Of a stretch of DNA of 6,109 bases, positions 1 to 6,109 are shown in pieces. Source of the stretch: JAYEHK01 sp034659475 (GTDB taxonomy: Bacteria; Bacillota; Syntrophomonadia; Syntrophomonadales; Syntrophomonadaceae). Position 1 is the first letter of the stretch, and every line of letters begins with the position of its first letter. The DNA is taken from the NCBI GenBank assembly GCA_034659475.1, contig JAYEHK010000025.1, positions 1 to 6,109 of the forward strand. The letters are read 5' to 3'. Position numbers and translations under genes: made by a program. The notes under the pieces were generated by a model. The model did not search any database. It was not told the DNA's origin and saw only the letters and a program-made list of their open reading frames with translations.

Positions 1-71
1 ATGCTTTTTTCTTCTTTTAAAATGTCTAGTACGATTTGGGCCTTAAATTCAGCGCTATACTTTTTTCGCAT
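1..71 (-). CDS. IS3-family transposase OrfA, N-terminus (partial)
   Basis: The reverse complement from base 71 encodes MRKKYSAEFKAQIVLDILKE followed by EKS, the characteristic start of the small helix-turn-helix OrfA protein of IS3-family elements. OrfA binds the terminal repeats. In this family it is normally joined to the OrfB DDE integrase domain by programmed -1 frameshifting to make the active transposase. Only 23 complete codons are in the window. The best Shine-Dalgarno, GAGGAG at 88-93, is 16 nt from the ATG, which is longer than ideal, and a TAA in the same frame just upstream rules out an earlier start. Whether the element is intact cannot be judged from this piece. Confidence 0.82.
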   Translation of the reverse strand, partial: MRKKYSAEFKAQIVLDILKEEKS

Positions 72-122
72 TGTTTTTATTGCTTAGCTCCTCGCATTTT
101 TTTGTCTTAATTCCTGGGTCCA
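1..122 (-). mobile_element. IS3-family insertion sequence, one terminus (rest lies beyond the left edge)
   Basis: The minus strand begins a typical IS3-family OrfA about 50 bp inside a plausible element end. Read on the minus strand, the proposed end starts TGGACCCAGGAATTAAGACA at base 122, giving the 5'-TG...CA-3' terminal dinucleotides usual for IS3-family elements. The distance from this end to the transposase start, with a GAGGAG at 88-93, fits the family layout. The exact boundary is inferred, because the other end, its inverted repeat and the target-site duplication are outside the window. To the right of 122 the plus-strand frame of an unrelated gene is open, as expected where an element has landed inside a coding sequence. 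Confidence 0.75.
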
Positions 123-129
123 TTATACG
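102..129 (+). promoter_or_regulatory. possible hybrid promoter at the IS junction, facing pglZ
   Basis: A -35-like TTGTCT (102-107, four of six matches to TTGACA) lies inside the IS end. A -10-like TATACG (124-129, four of six matches to TATAAT) lies in the DNA beyond it, with 16 bp between them. IS3-family termini are known to supply outward -35 boxes that make hybrid promoters with flanking DNA. No other good promoter was seen before pglZ. The box matches are modest, so this is an inference. Confidence 0.3.
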
Positions 130-401
130 CTAAGGGAAGATCTTTAGCAGAAGCAGTTACTTTCCTTTCTTCAAAAGTTAAAAGCGAAGGATTTTGGAAA
201 TTCATTTTGCAGCATATAGACATTGGCAATAAAGAGCACACAAAAGGAAAACATTATGATTTTATTGATTTTGTGGTGCATTTAAAAAATACGTTTATAC
301 CAATATTGGGGAAAGGAACACCTGAAAAAATTGCGTGCCAAGAAGTTGCTAAGTTGCTAAAACCTTTTGAAGAAGCTGATAAAGCAAAGGCAGGTGAATA
401 G
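123..401 (+). pseudogene. C-terminal remnant of an unidentified gene truncated by the IS
   Basis: One plus-strand frame is open from the IS boundary to the TAG at 399-401, encoding 92 residues. The frame runs on through the proposed IS end only as far as an in-frame TAA at 108-110. It has no ATG; its only candidate start is a TTG at 207 without a convincing Shine-Dalgarno, so this looks like the tail of a longer gene. The peptide is soluble, mixed-charge and helix-prone. It includes the segment HIDIGNKEHTKGKHYDFIDF and ends in a lysine- and glutamate-rich tail (PFEEADKAKAGE). I do not recognise the family. The gene before pglZ in standard type 1 BREX operons is pglX, but this tail does not look like the PglX C-termini I know. 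It may instead be an accessory gene of the operon. Its stop is 1 nt from the pglZ ATG and it carries the pglZ ribosome binding site, so the two genes were translationally coupled. Confidence 0.55.
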
Positions 402-405
402 GATG
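392..405 (+). promoter_or_regulatory. pglZ ribosome binding site and start
   Basis: AGGTGA (392-397) lies 5 nt before the ATG at 403-405. This favours the ATG over the in-frame TTG at 367, which would add 12 residues (MKKLIKQRQVNR) and overlap the upstream frame by 35 nt. The site sits inside the last codons of the upstream remnant gene, consistent with coupled translation in one transcript. Confidence 0.75.
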
Positions 406-2925
406 GCAGAGCTTAACTTGAAACAAATTATAAATAAGCTGAACGCTGAGTTCGCTGGTAATACTCGCAAACTAGTCTTCTGGTATGATGACAAAGCTGA
501 GTTTACCGAGGATATTGATACGTTGGAGCTGACGAATGCCAAGGTATATCATTTGGAACCGGATAATCAATTCTACACCAAATATTTTCTGGAACGGCAG
601 GATCAAACGACCAATTATCTAATCTATGCCCCTTTCCCGAAACCGTCTGTACGGGACAATCATTTGGAGGATACGCTGCTTTATTCCAAACGGTTCTTTG
701 CGGATCGTGCATCTCTGCTCACGGTTGATCTTGGAATTGATGCAACGTACAAACCGATCATTCAAAAATATATCAAGTTTTTTCGGGCAAAAGATAGAAC
801 GCAACGGTTCTACGATTTGGAGATTGAAAATTTCAACAGGGATTACATTGAAATCGCCCTGATGAGCGCACTATGTAAAACGAGGACGGCTTCATTTGAG
901 GAAGTTGTTCGAGTCATTCTAACAGATAGTGAACTGGAAGATAACAAATTCCTGGCGGAGTTTGATAAATACGATTTGCTTCCTGCTTTTTGGCGCCTCT
1001 GTGAGCAACAATTCGGTTATAACGATGTGAAGCCTACCCTTGAAAAGCTGGTGATGGCTTTATTTATAACCTATACAGAGCGGTCGATACGCGGGGAAGT
1101 GCCGCAAGCGTGGAAAAGTTTTGTATCCTATAAGTCCGGCAGTATCATTGCTTTTCTGAATAACCTGATGAATAGTGTGCTTTACAGCGAACGATTTAAT
1201 GAACTTTCTTCTTATGTCTCAATGAGACTCAATGTCTCTGCCGTATTGGAAACTTATTCACCGGAAGCTTTGTTGAATTGTGATAATTTTGTAGTAGCAG
1301 ACAGCTTCATTATTGATTGGGTTATAGAACGCCTGCTGGCCGAGGATACCGGGGCGAAGTTAGACGGAATGAACATCCCTGAAGTGTGTGTGAAGCGATA
1401 TAATATGCACTTTGGCAAGGAATATCAGGAGCAGTATCATATGCTGGTAAATGCCTATTATCTGATTCAAGCTGCCAACTACAGCTCCCCGGATGATTTC
1501 AAGGGAATGGTAGATCAGTATCGCTCTTCTGATTGCCTGATTGATACTCGGTACAGGTATTTCTATTACTGGTTTGATCAGCTGACGGATAATGTTGCCT
1601 TTGAGAAACTGCGTGATCTGGTGGAAAACATCTATACCAATGAATACCTATCCAAGTTAATTCCAAGGTGGAATAATGGTTTTATCAACGAAGAAGCAAT
1701 GAATGTGCTGCCTTTACAGCGACATTTCTATTCCAGGTATATCAGTGGCTGCAAGGATCGAGTGGTTGTCATTATTTCCGATGCCATGCGTTATGAGACG
1801 GGCCGTTCTTTATGGGCAAAATTACAGGATAATGAGAAATGTTCAGCCAAGTTGGAAGCGATGCTCGGTGTACTGCCGTCCTATACACGACTTGGTATGG
1901 CTGCACTGTTACCACATAAATCTATAAAATTAACCGACGATTTTGGTGTGCTGGTGGATGGAGCAATTTGCGATGATCTGAAACAGAGGGAATCAATACT
2001 TCAAAGCTATTCTTCTAACAGCCGCTGTGTGCAGTTTGATGATATCAAGGCTATGAAGCGAGAACCAATTCGGAAGTTGTTTAATGGAATAGATGTCATA
2101 TACATCTACCATAACCAGATTGATGCCCGAGGAGATAAGGCCAATACAGAGAATGAGGTGTTCACTGCCTGTGAAGAAGCCGTAAATGAAATCTATAATC
2201 TTATTAAAAAATTGACCGAAGATGTCAGTGCTACCCATTACATAGTGACGTCCGATCATGGCTTTATCTATAAGAGGGATAGGATTCAGGAGAGTGACAA
2301 GATTACGAATATTGCTGAAAAAGAGGCCTTTGTTAATCGCCGTTTTATTGTGTCGAAAAAGGCTGTGCAGGAAGATGGGGTCTGTTCTATACCGATGGGC
2401 AGAATTTTAGGAAATGATGACAGTAAGTTGGTTTCCTTCCCGATCAGCTCCAACGTATTCAAAGTACCTGGCGGCGGACAGAACTTTGTACATGGTGGAT
2501 CTTCTCCGCAGGAACTGATTGTGCCAGTGATCGATATTAAGACTAAAAAAGGCCATAAGGATACAAGTATCGTTCAGATTACACTAGTCAGCATGGTGCA
2601 GAAGATTACTAACCTCATTACTACGCTGGACTTCATCCAGACCGAGCCGATCAGCGATGTGGTCAAGGAAACCAGCTATAAGATTTTCTTTATTTCAGAG
2701 GACAATGAAAAAATCTCCAACGAGAACATTTATGTAGCAGATCGGAAAGATACAGAGCCGCAAAAGCGAATCTTTCGGCTGCGTTTCAATTTAAAAAATA
2801 AGCAATATGATAAGTCAAAACACTATTATCTAGTGGCTTATGACGAAAAGAATGATTTGGAAATCCTACGTCATGCAGTGGTTATAGATGTTGCCTTTGC
2901 CAATGACTTTGGATTTAACGTATAA
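403..2925 (+). CDS. pglZ: BREX-1 system phosphatase PglZ, type A
   Basis: This 840-residue protein is a full-length PglZ of type 1 BREX; type A family members are about this size. PglZ has the alkaline phosphatase fold and is required in type 1 systems for phage defence and for host methylation. Its substrate is not settled, although metal-dependent phosphodiesterase or nuclease activity has been reported for members. A long N-terminal region of about 440 residues begins MAELNLKQIINKLNAEF. The phosphatase core follows with the expected metal-site motifs: VVVIISDAMRYE with D460, LPSYTRLGMAALLP with T495 in the likely nucleophile region, YHNQIDARGDK (569-579), YIVTSDHGF with D618 and H619, and GGGQNFVHGGSSPQELIVPV with H697. 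These assignments rest on motif position, not on an alignment. The last 130 or so residues look beta-rich. No frameshift or missing motif is seen. The stop is 12 nt before brxL, so the pair is one operon. Confidence 0.93.
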   Translation: MAELNLKQIINKLNAEFAGNTRKLVFWYDDKAEFTEDIDTLELTNAKVYHLEPDNQFYTKYFLERQDQTTNYLIYAPFPKPSVRDNHLEDTLLYSKRFFADRASLLTVDLGIDATYKPIIQKYIKFFRAKDRTQRFYDLEIENFNRDYIEIALMSALCKTRTASFEEVVRVILTDSELEDNKFLAEFDKYDLLPAFWRLCEQQFGYNDVKPTLEKLVMALFITYTERSIRGEVPQAWKSFVSYKSGSIIAFLNNLMNSVLYSERFNELSSYVSMRLNVSAVLETYSPEALLNCDNFVVADSFIIDWVIERLLAEDTGAKLDGMNIPEVCVKRYNMHFGKEYQEQYHMLVNAYYLIQAANYSSPDDFKGMVDQYRSSDCLIDTRYRYFYYWFDQLTDNVAFEKLRDLVENIYTNEYLSKLIPRWNNGFINEEAMNVLPLQRHFYSRYISGCKDRVVVIISDAMRYETGRSLWAKLQDNEKCSAKLEAMLGVLPSYTRLGMAALLPHKSIKLTDDFGVLVDGAICDDLKQRESILQSYSSNSRCVQFDDIKAMKREPIRKLFNGIDVIYIYHNQIDARGDKANTENEVFTACEEAVNEIYNLIKKLTEDVSATHYIVTSDHGFIYKRDRIQESDKITNIAEKEAFVNRRFIVSKKAVQEDGVCSIPMGRILGNDDSKLVSFPISSNVFKVPGGGQNFVHGGSSPQELIVPVIDIKTKKGHKDTSIVQITLVSMVQKITNLITTLDFIQTEPISDVVKETSYKIFFISEDNEKISNENIYVADRKDTEPQKRIFRLRFNLKNKQYDKSKHYYLVAYDEKNDLEILRHAVVIDVAFANDFGFNV

Positions 2926-2937
2926 GGCGGTGATAAC

Positions 2938-4992
2938 ATGAGCGATTATCAGCAGGAACATGAAACAGAGCTGATTGAAAAGCTGAAAACTTATTTTTCT
3001 GGGAAGATTGTTCGCAAAGACCTGACCAAGAAAATCAAGGAAGGTGCAAATGTACCGGTTTACGTGCTGGAATATTTGTTGGGAATGTACTGCTCTTCGA
3101 TGGATGAAGAAGAAATCCAAGCTGGTGTCCAAAATGTGAAGCAGATTCTCGCAGAGAACTATGTGCGCCCCGATGAAGCCCAGAAAATTATCTCCAAGGT
3201 TCGTGAAAGGGGCAGTTATACCGTCATAGATAGAGTTTCGGTTAAGCTGAACTATAAAAGTGACATCTATGAATCCGAGTTTTCCAACCTTGGGATTAAA
3301 GGTGTTCCTATTGCAGAAAAGTACGTATCAGACTTTGAACGGCTTTTATGCGGTGGTATTTGGTGCATTGTCCAGATGGAATATTACTATGATGAGGCAG
3401 ACAAAAACCACAACCCGTTTATTATCCATAAGCTAACACCGATCCAGATGCCCAGTATTGATATTGATGAGGTCAAGGCTGCCAGAGCAAATTTTTCTGA
3501 TGAGGAATGGATTGATCTGGTACTAAGAAGTACAGGCATGGAACCTTCTCAGTTTGATAAGCGGGTCAAATGGCTGCACTTAGCCAGGCTGATCCCATTG
3601 ATTGAAAATAACTATAACCTGTGCGAACTTGGACCGAAAAGTACTGGTAAATCTCACATCTACAAGGAGATCAGCCCAAACAGCATCCTGATTTCCGGTG
3701 GTCAGACTACGGTGGCCAATTTGTTTTATAATATGGGAAACAAGACGGTAGGGCTGGTTGGCATGTGGGACTGTGTGGCCTTCGATGAAGTGGCTGGTAT
3801 CAAGTTCAAGGATCAGGATGGCGTTCAGATCATGAAGGACTACATGGCTTCCGGTTCTTTTGCAAGGGGCAAGGAAGAAAAAAGCGCCTACGCTTCCATG
3901 GTATTTGTGGGGAATATCAATCAGAGTGTGGATGTGATTATGAAGACCTCTCATTTGTTTGAACCGTTTCCAGAGGCAATGGCCAATGATACGGCTTTTT
4001 TGGATCGTATGCATTGCTATATCCCTGGCTGGGAAATCCCAAAATATCGGCCTGAATATTTCACTGATGACTATGGCTTCATTACGGACTATTTCTCTGA
4101 GATCATGCGGGATTTGCGGAAGATTTCCTATGCAGATGCCTATGATAACTATTTCAAACTGGGTAACAATCTGAATCAGCGTGATGTTATTGCAGTGAAG
4201 AAGACGATATCCGGTCTGGTGAAGCTGATCTATCCAGATGGGCAGTTTACGAAGGATAATATAGAAGAAATTCTGCGGTTTGCGTTAGAGATGCGACGTA
4301 GAGTAAAAGAGCAACTGAAAAAGATCGGTGGGATGGAATTCTATGATGTTAACTTTTCCTATATTGACAATGAGACTTTCAATGAAGAATATGTATCCGT
4401 CCCTGAACAGGGCGGTGGCAAGCTAATCCCCGAAGGTATAGGCAAACCGGGTCATATCTATACGGTTTCTCGCGGTAAGTCTGGAATGATTGGCGTATAC
4501 AAACTGGAAATACAGATGACCGCTGGTAATGGCAAGTTTGAGAGAACCGGTATTGGTTCAGATCGTGAAGCAAAGGAAGCAGTCGATACGGCATACCGAT
4601 ATCTGAAAGCCAATGGAAAAAATATCAGCGTTTCCATTATCACAACCACCAAAGATTATCTCATGCACGTTCAGGATTTAAATGGCATTGGAATGACTAA
4701 ACGCTTAACCTTACCGGCTGTTATAGCCATCTGCTCTGTAGCTCTGAATAAACCAGCTTTGAGCAGTGCGGTCGTGCTGGGTGATTTGAGCATTGGCGGC
4801 ACGATTATCAAGGTTGACGAACTGGCCAATACCTTGCAGGTCTGCTTGGACAGCGGTGCTAAAAAGATTCTGGTCCCCATTACATCTGCAACTGATCTGG
4901 GTATTGTACCGTCGGAGTTGATTGGCTGCTTTAGCATTATCTTCTACCAGAGCGCTGAAGATGCTGTGTTTAAGGCACTTGGGGTGGAATAG
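2938..4992 (+). CDS. brxL: BREX system AAA+/Lon-like protein BrxL
   Basis: This 684-residue protein matches BrxL in length and domain order. BrxL forms AAA+ rings that bind DNA, and in studied type 1 systems it is needed to stop phage growth but not for host methylation. The first 220 residues form the N-terminal region (MSDYQQEHETELIEKLKTYF at the start). The ATPase core has a Walker A GPKSTGKS at 232-239, a Walker B ending in CVAFDE with D283 and E284, and a sensor-1-like VFVGNIN at 322-328. The Lon-like domain spans about 500-684 and includes LGDLSIGGTI (614-623) and AKKILVP (641-647). By eye, the position of the Lon catalytic serine falls near T591-P593, and that of the lysine in LANTL (629-633), so the classical Ser-Lys dyad appears absent. 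The protein ends in the family-like FKALGVE. Its Shine-Dalgarno AAGGCGGTGA (2924-2933) overlaps the pglZ stop, giving tight co-expression. Confidence 0.93.
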   Translation: MSDYQQEHETELIEKLKTYFSGKIVRKDLTKKIKEGANVPVYVLEYLLGMYCSSMDEEEIQAGVQNVKQILAENYVRPDEAQKIISKVRERGSYTVIDRVSVKLNYKSDIYESEFSNLGIKGVPIAEKYVSDFERLLCGGIWCIVQMEYYYDEADKNHNPFIIHKLTPIQMPSIDIDEVKAARANFSDEEWIDLVLRSTGMEPSQFDKRVKWLHLARLIPLIENNYNLCELGPKSTGKSHIYKEISPNSILISGGQTTVANLFYNMGNKTVGLVGMWDCVAFDEVAGIKFKDQDGVQIMKDYMASGSFARGKEEKSAYASMVFVGNINQSVDVIMKTSHLFEPFPEAMANDTAFLDRMHCYIPGWEIPKYRPEYFTDDYGFITDYFSEIMRDLRKISYADAYDNYFKLGNNLNQRDVIAVKKTISGLVKLIYPDGQFTKDNIEEILRFALEMRRRVKEQLKKIGGMEFYDVNFSYIDNETFNEEYVSVPEQGGGKLIPEGIGKPGHIYTVSRGKSGMIGVYKLEIQMTAGNGKFERTGIGSDREAKEAVDTAYRYLKANGKNISVSIITTTKDYLMHVQDLNGIGMTKRLTLPAVIAICSVALNKPALSSAVVLGDLSIGGTIIKVDELANTLQVCLDSGAKKILVPITSATDLGIVPSELIGCFSIIFYQSAEDAVFKALGVE

Positions 4993-5055
4993 CAAAGGGA
5001 TTCACCATCATACTTTAGTAAAAAAGGCATTTGGGAATATATGGAGAAAACATAT

Positions 5056-5084
5056 TTGATAGATGTTCAATGAATGATTTTATG
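5056..5084 (+). promoter_or_regulatory. weak candidate promoter in the brxL-PHP gene spacer
   Basis: The 149-bp spacer (4993-5141) is AT-rich and contains TTGATA (5056-5061, five of six matches to the -35 consensus). It is followed after 17 bp by TTTATG (5079-5084), a poor -10 with three matches. The spacer shows no stem-loop with a T-run that would end the brxL transcript, so the PHP gene may be transcribed from its own promoter, by read-through, or both. Confidence 0.2.
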
Positions 5085-5126
5085 GTTTGTTGAAAAGATG
5101 ACAGTGTTACGAGTTAAACGAGAGAT

Positions 5127-5144
5127 GTGAGGGGGTAAAAGATG
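5127..5144 (+). promoter_or_regulatory. PHP gene ribosome binding site and start
   Basis: A strong purine run, TGAGGGGG (5127-5134), lies about 7 nt before the ATG at 5142. It supports this start, which places the first metal-binding motif (FHLHT) at residues 18-22, the usual place near the N-terminus of PHP proteins. Confidence 0.7.
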
Positions 5145-6002
5145 AGTTCAGGTGAAATTTTCAAAAGTGGGAGTGTGTGGTTACGAACAGATTTTCACCT
5201 GCATACCAAATCTGACAAAGAATTTGAGTATAGTAGCGAAGAAAACCAGTTTGTAAATGCTTATGTTCAAGCTTTGAAATCTGCTGATATACACATCGGA
5301 GTCATAACGAACCACAACAAGTTTAATCTAGAAGAATTCAAAGCACTAAGAAAAAATGCCAGAAGAGAGGAAATACATCTGCTGCCCGGTGTAGAGCTTT
5401 CGGTAAATGATGGAGAGAATGGAATCCATACCCTGGTAGTTTTTAGTGAAGAGTGGATTGAAAATGGGAATGACTACATTAATCAGTTCCTCGGCGTAGT
5501 CTTTGCGGGGAAAGTAGCCGCGGAATACCAGTGCGAAAATGCTCGCTGTAATTATAGTTTGCTAGATACCATTACAAAACTGGAAGAATTCCGCCGCGAG
5601 TTTTTTCTGGTGTTTGCACATGTGGAACAAAAAAGTGGATTGTGGAGTGAACTAGGTGGAGGGCGAATCATAGATATTGGACGTAATAAGTGTTTTGTGC
5701 GACGGACGCTAGCATTCCAGAAGGTAAGAACTCATGATAATTCACGGCGTGTATGTCGCACTAAGGTAAAATCATGGTTGAAGGATTGGTACCCAGCTGA
5801 GGTGGAAGGATCTGATTGTAAATCAATAGAGGAGATAGGTCGAGGCGATCCCTGTTATTTGAAAATTGGAGACTATACTTTTGAGGCAATTAAATACGCG
5901 CTGATGGATTATAAAAACCGCCTAAGTGTTGAACGACAAATTACCGGCGGCAGAAACAACACATTATTTTTCCGAAAGAAATGGCATCCAGCGACAGAAT
6001 AA
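5142..6002 (+). CDS. PHP-domain protein, N-terminal part of a TrlF-like PHP/ATPase (probably truncated)
   Basis: The 286-residue product has a PHP (polymerase and histidinol phosphatase) metal-dependent phosphoesterase domain. Visible motifs are DFHLHTKSD with H19 and H21, VITNHNKF with H58, LLPGVELS with E85, GIHTLVVF with H96, VFAHVE with H160, and GSDCKSIEEIG with D225. These form the usual multi-metal site. The pattern and the stretch GDYTFEAIKYALMDYKNRLS resemble the N-terminus of TrlF-family proteins, in which an SMC/AAA-like ATPase domain normally follows and the total length is several hundred residues more. Here the recognisable part ends at about residue 264 (base 5931). It is followed by an unrelated 22-residue tail and a stop, with no Walker A in any forward frame. 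The likely role was nucleic-acid cleavage controlled by ATP in phage defence, but without the ATPase this copy may be inactive or act as a lone PHP protein. Its place behind brxL suggests an accessory defence gene. Confidence 0.72.
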   Translation: MSSGEIFKSGSVWLRTDFHLHTKSDKEFEYSSEENQFVNAYVQALKSADIHIGVITNHNKFNLEEFKALRKNARREEIHLLPGVELSVNDGENGIHTLVVFSEEWIENGNDYINQFLGVVFAGKVAAEYQCENARCNYSLLDTITKLEEFRREFFLVFAHVEQKSGLWSELGGGRIIDIGRNKCFVRRTLAFQKVRTHDNSRRVCRTKVKSWLKDWYPAEVEGSDCKSIEEIGRGDPCYLKIGDYTFEAIKYALMDYKNRLSVERQITGGRNNTLFFRKKWHPATE

Positions 6003-6109
6003 CATCGGAGCGACAGGCAATGAACGGGAAAACAACGCAATCTGGTCGCCTAAGCTATATCGGTCAACATAAAAAAATAACGAGCCAAGCAATATATTAC
6101 ATGGCCCGT
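5931..6109 (+). other. junction segment of unknown origin after the PHP gene
   Basis: From about 5931 the sequence no longer reads as a TrlF continuation. Two other forward frames are open here. One runs from 5926 to a TAA ending near 6075. The other has an ATG at 5981 and stays open to the right edge for 43 codons (MASSDRITSERQAMNG at its start), overlapping the PHP tail by 22 nt without a convincing Shine-Dalgarno. An 8-bp direct repeat AGCGACAG occurs at 5990-5997 and 6009-6016. I recognise neither peptide. The segment could be the edge of an insertion, deletion scar or neighbouring gene. Confidence 0.3.

Noticed and set aside
207..401. Stand-alone 64-residue gene starting at TTG 207
   Set aside because: The same frame is open leftward to the IS boundary with coding-like sequence and there is no ribosome binding site at 207, so it is better read as the tail of a truncated gene.
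367..402. TTG start giving pglZ 12 extra residues
   Set aside because: The ATG at 403 has a well-placed AGGTGA and matches the expected PglZ N-terminus; the TTG lies inside the coding end of the upstream gene with no good Shine-Dalgarno.
3580..4014. 144-codon minus-strand open frame
   Set aside because: It is fully antisense to the conserved BrxL ATPase core, its peptide resembles no known family, and no ribosome binding site was noted.
4671..4995. Overlapping minus-strand frames of 88 and 94 codons
   Set aside because: They are antisense shadows of the conserved Lon-like domain of BrxL.
4993..5030. Terminator after brxL
   Set aside because: An A-run is present but no stem-loop followed by a T-run could be found.
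4993..5073. 26-codon in-frame extension after the brxL TAG stop
   Set aside because: BrxL already ends in its usual FKALGVE; the extension has no similarity I recognise and nothing suggests stop read-through.
5309..5320. TNHN instead of the common TDHN PHP motif as an inactivating change
   Set aside because: The histidine ligand H58 is kept and, as I recall, TNHN occurs in TrlF-like proteins, so it is probably normal for the family.
5980..6109. Minus-strand frame entering from the right edge as a second gene
   Set aside because: It is open for about 47 codons, but so are two plus-strand frames over the same bases; none is recognisable, so choosing it would be a guess.

Overview
The window carries the 3' part of a type 1 BREX (bacteriophage exclusion) anti-phage operon: pglZ (403-2925) followed by brxL (2938-4992), both apparently intact. 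It is bounded on both sides by genome damage. The left edge holds one end of an IS3-family insertion sequence (1-122) that cuts into an unidentified gene, whose last 92 codons remain (123-401) and stop 1 nt before pglZ. The right side holds a PHP-domain gene resembling the N-terminal part of TrlF-family PHP/ATPase proteins (5142-6002). Its family-like sequence stops near 5931, before any ATPase domain, and the DNA from there to the window end is of unknown origin.

The host is most likely a low-to-moderate GC Firmicute, perhaps of the Clostridia. The basis is the AT-leaning codon use, strong purine-rich ribosome binding sites close to the starts, and the protein types. The genus cannot be read from the sequence. 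No rRNA, tRNA, CRISPR array or clear intrinsic terminator was seen.

Layout: minus-strand start of an IS3 OrfA transposase (1-71) and the IS terminus (to about 122); remnant gene; pglZ with a Shine-Dalgarno inside the end of the upstream gene; brxL 12 nt downstream with its own Shine-Dalgarno; a 149-bp AT-rich spacer with at most a weak promoter; the PHP gene; a terminal segment open in several frames.

In known type 1 systems the order is brxA-brxB-brxC-pglX-pglZ-brxL. PglX is the methyltransferase needed for the epigenetic self mark, PglZ is an alkaline-phosphatase-fold protein, and BrxL is a AAA+ protein with a Lon-like C-terminal domain needed for phage restriction. Only the last two are visible here. 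Whether brxA, brxB, brxC and pglX lie beyond the insertion sequence decides if this is a working operon interrupted by an IS or a decaying remnant. The IS end and the adjacent DNA form a plausible hybrid promoter that could still drive pglZ and brxL.
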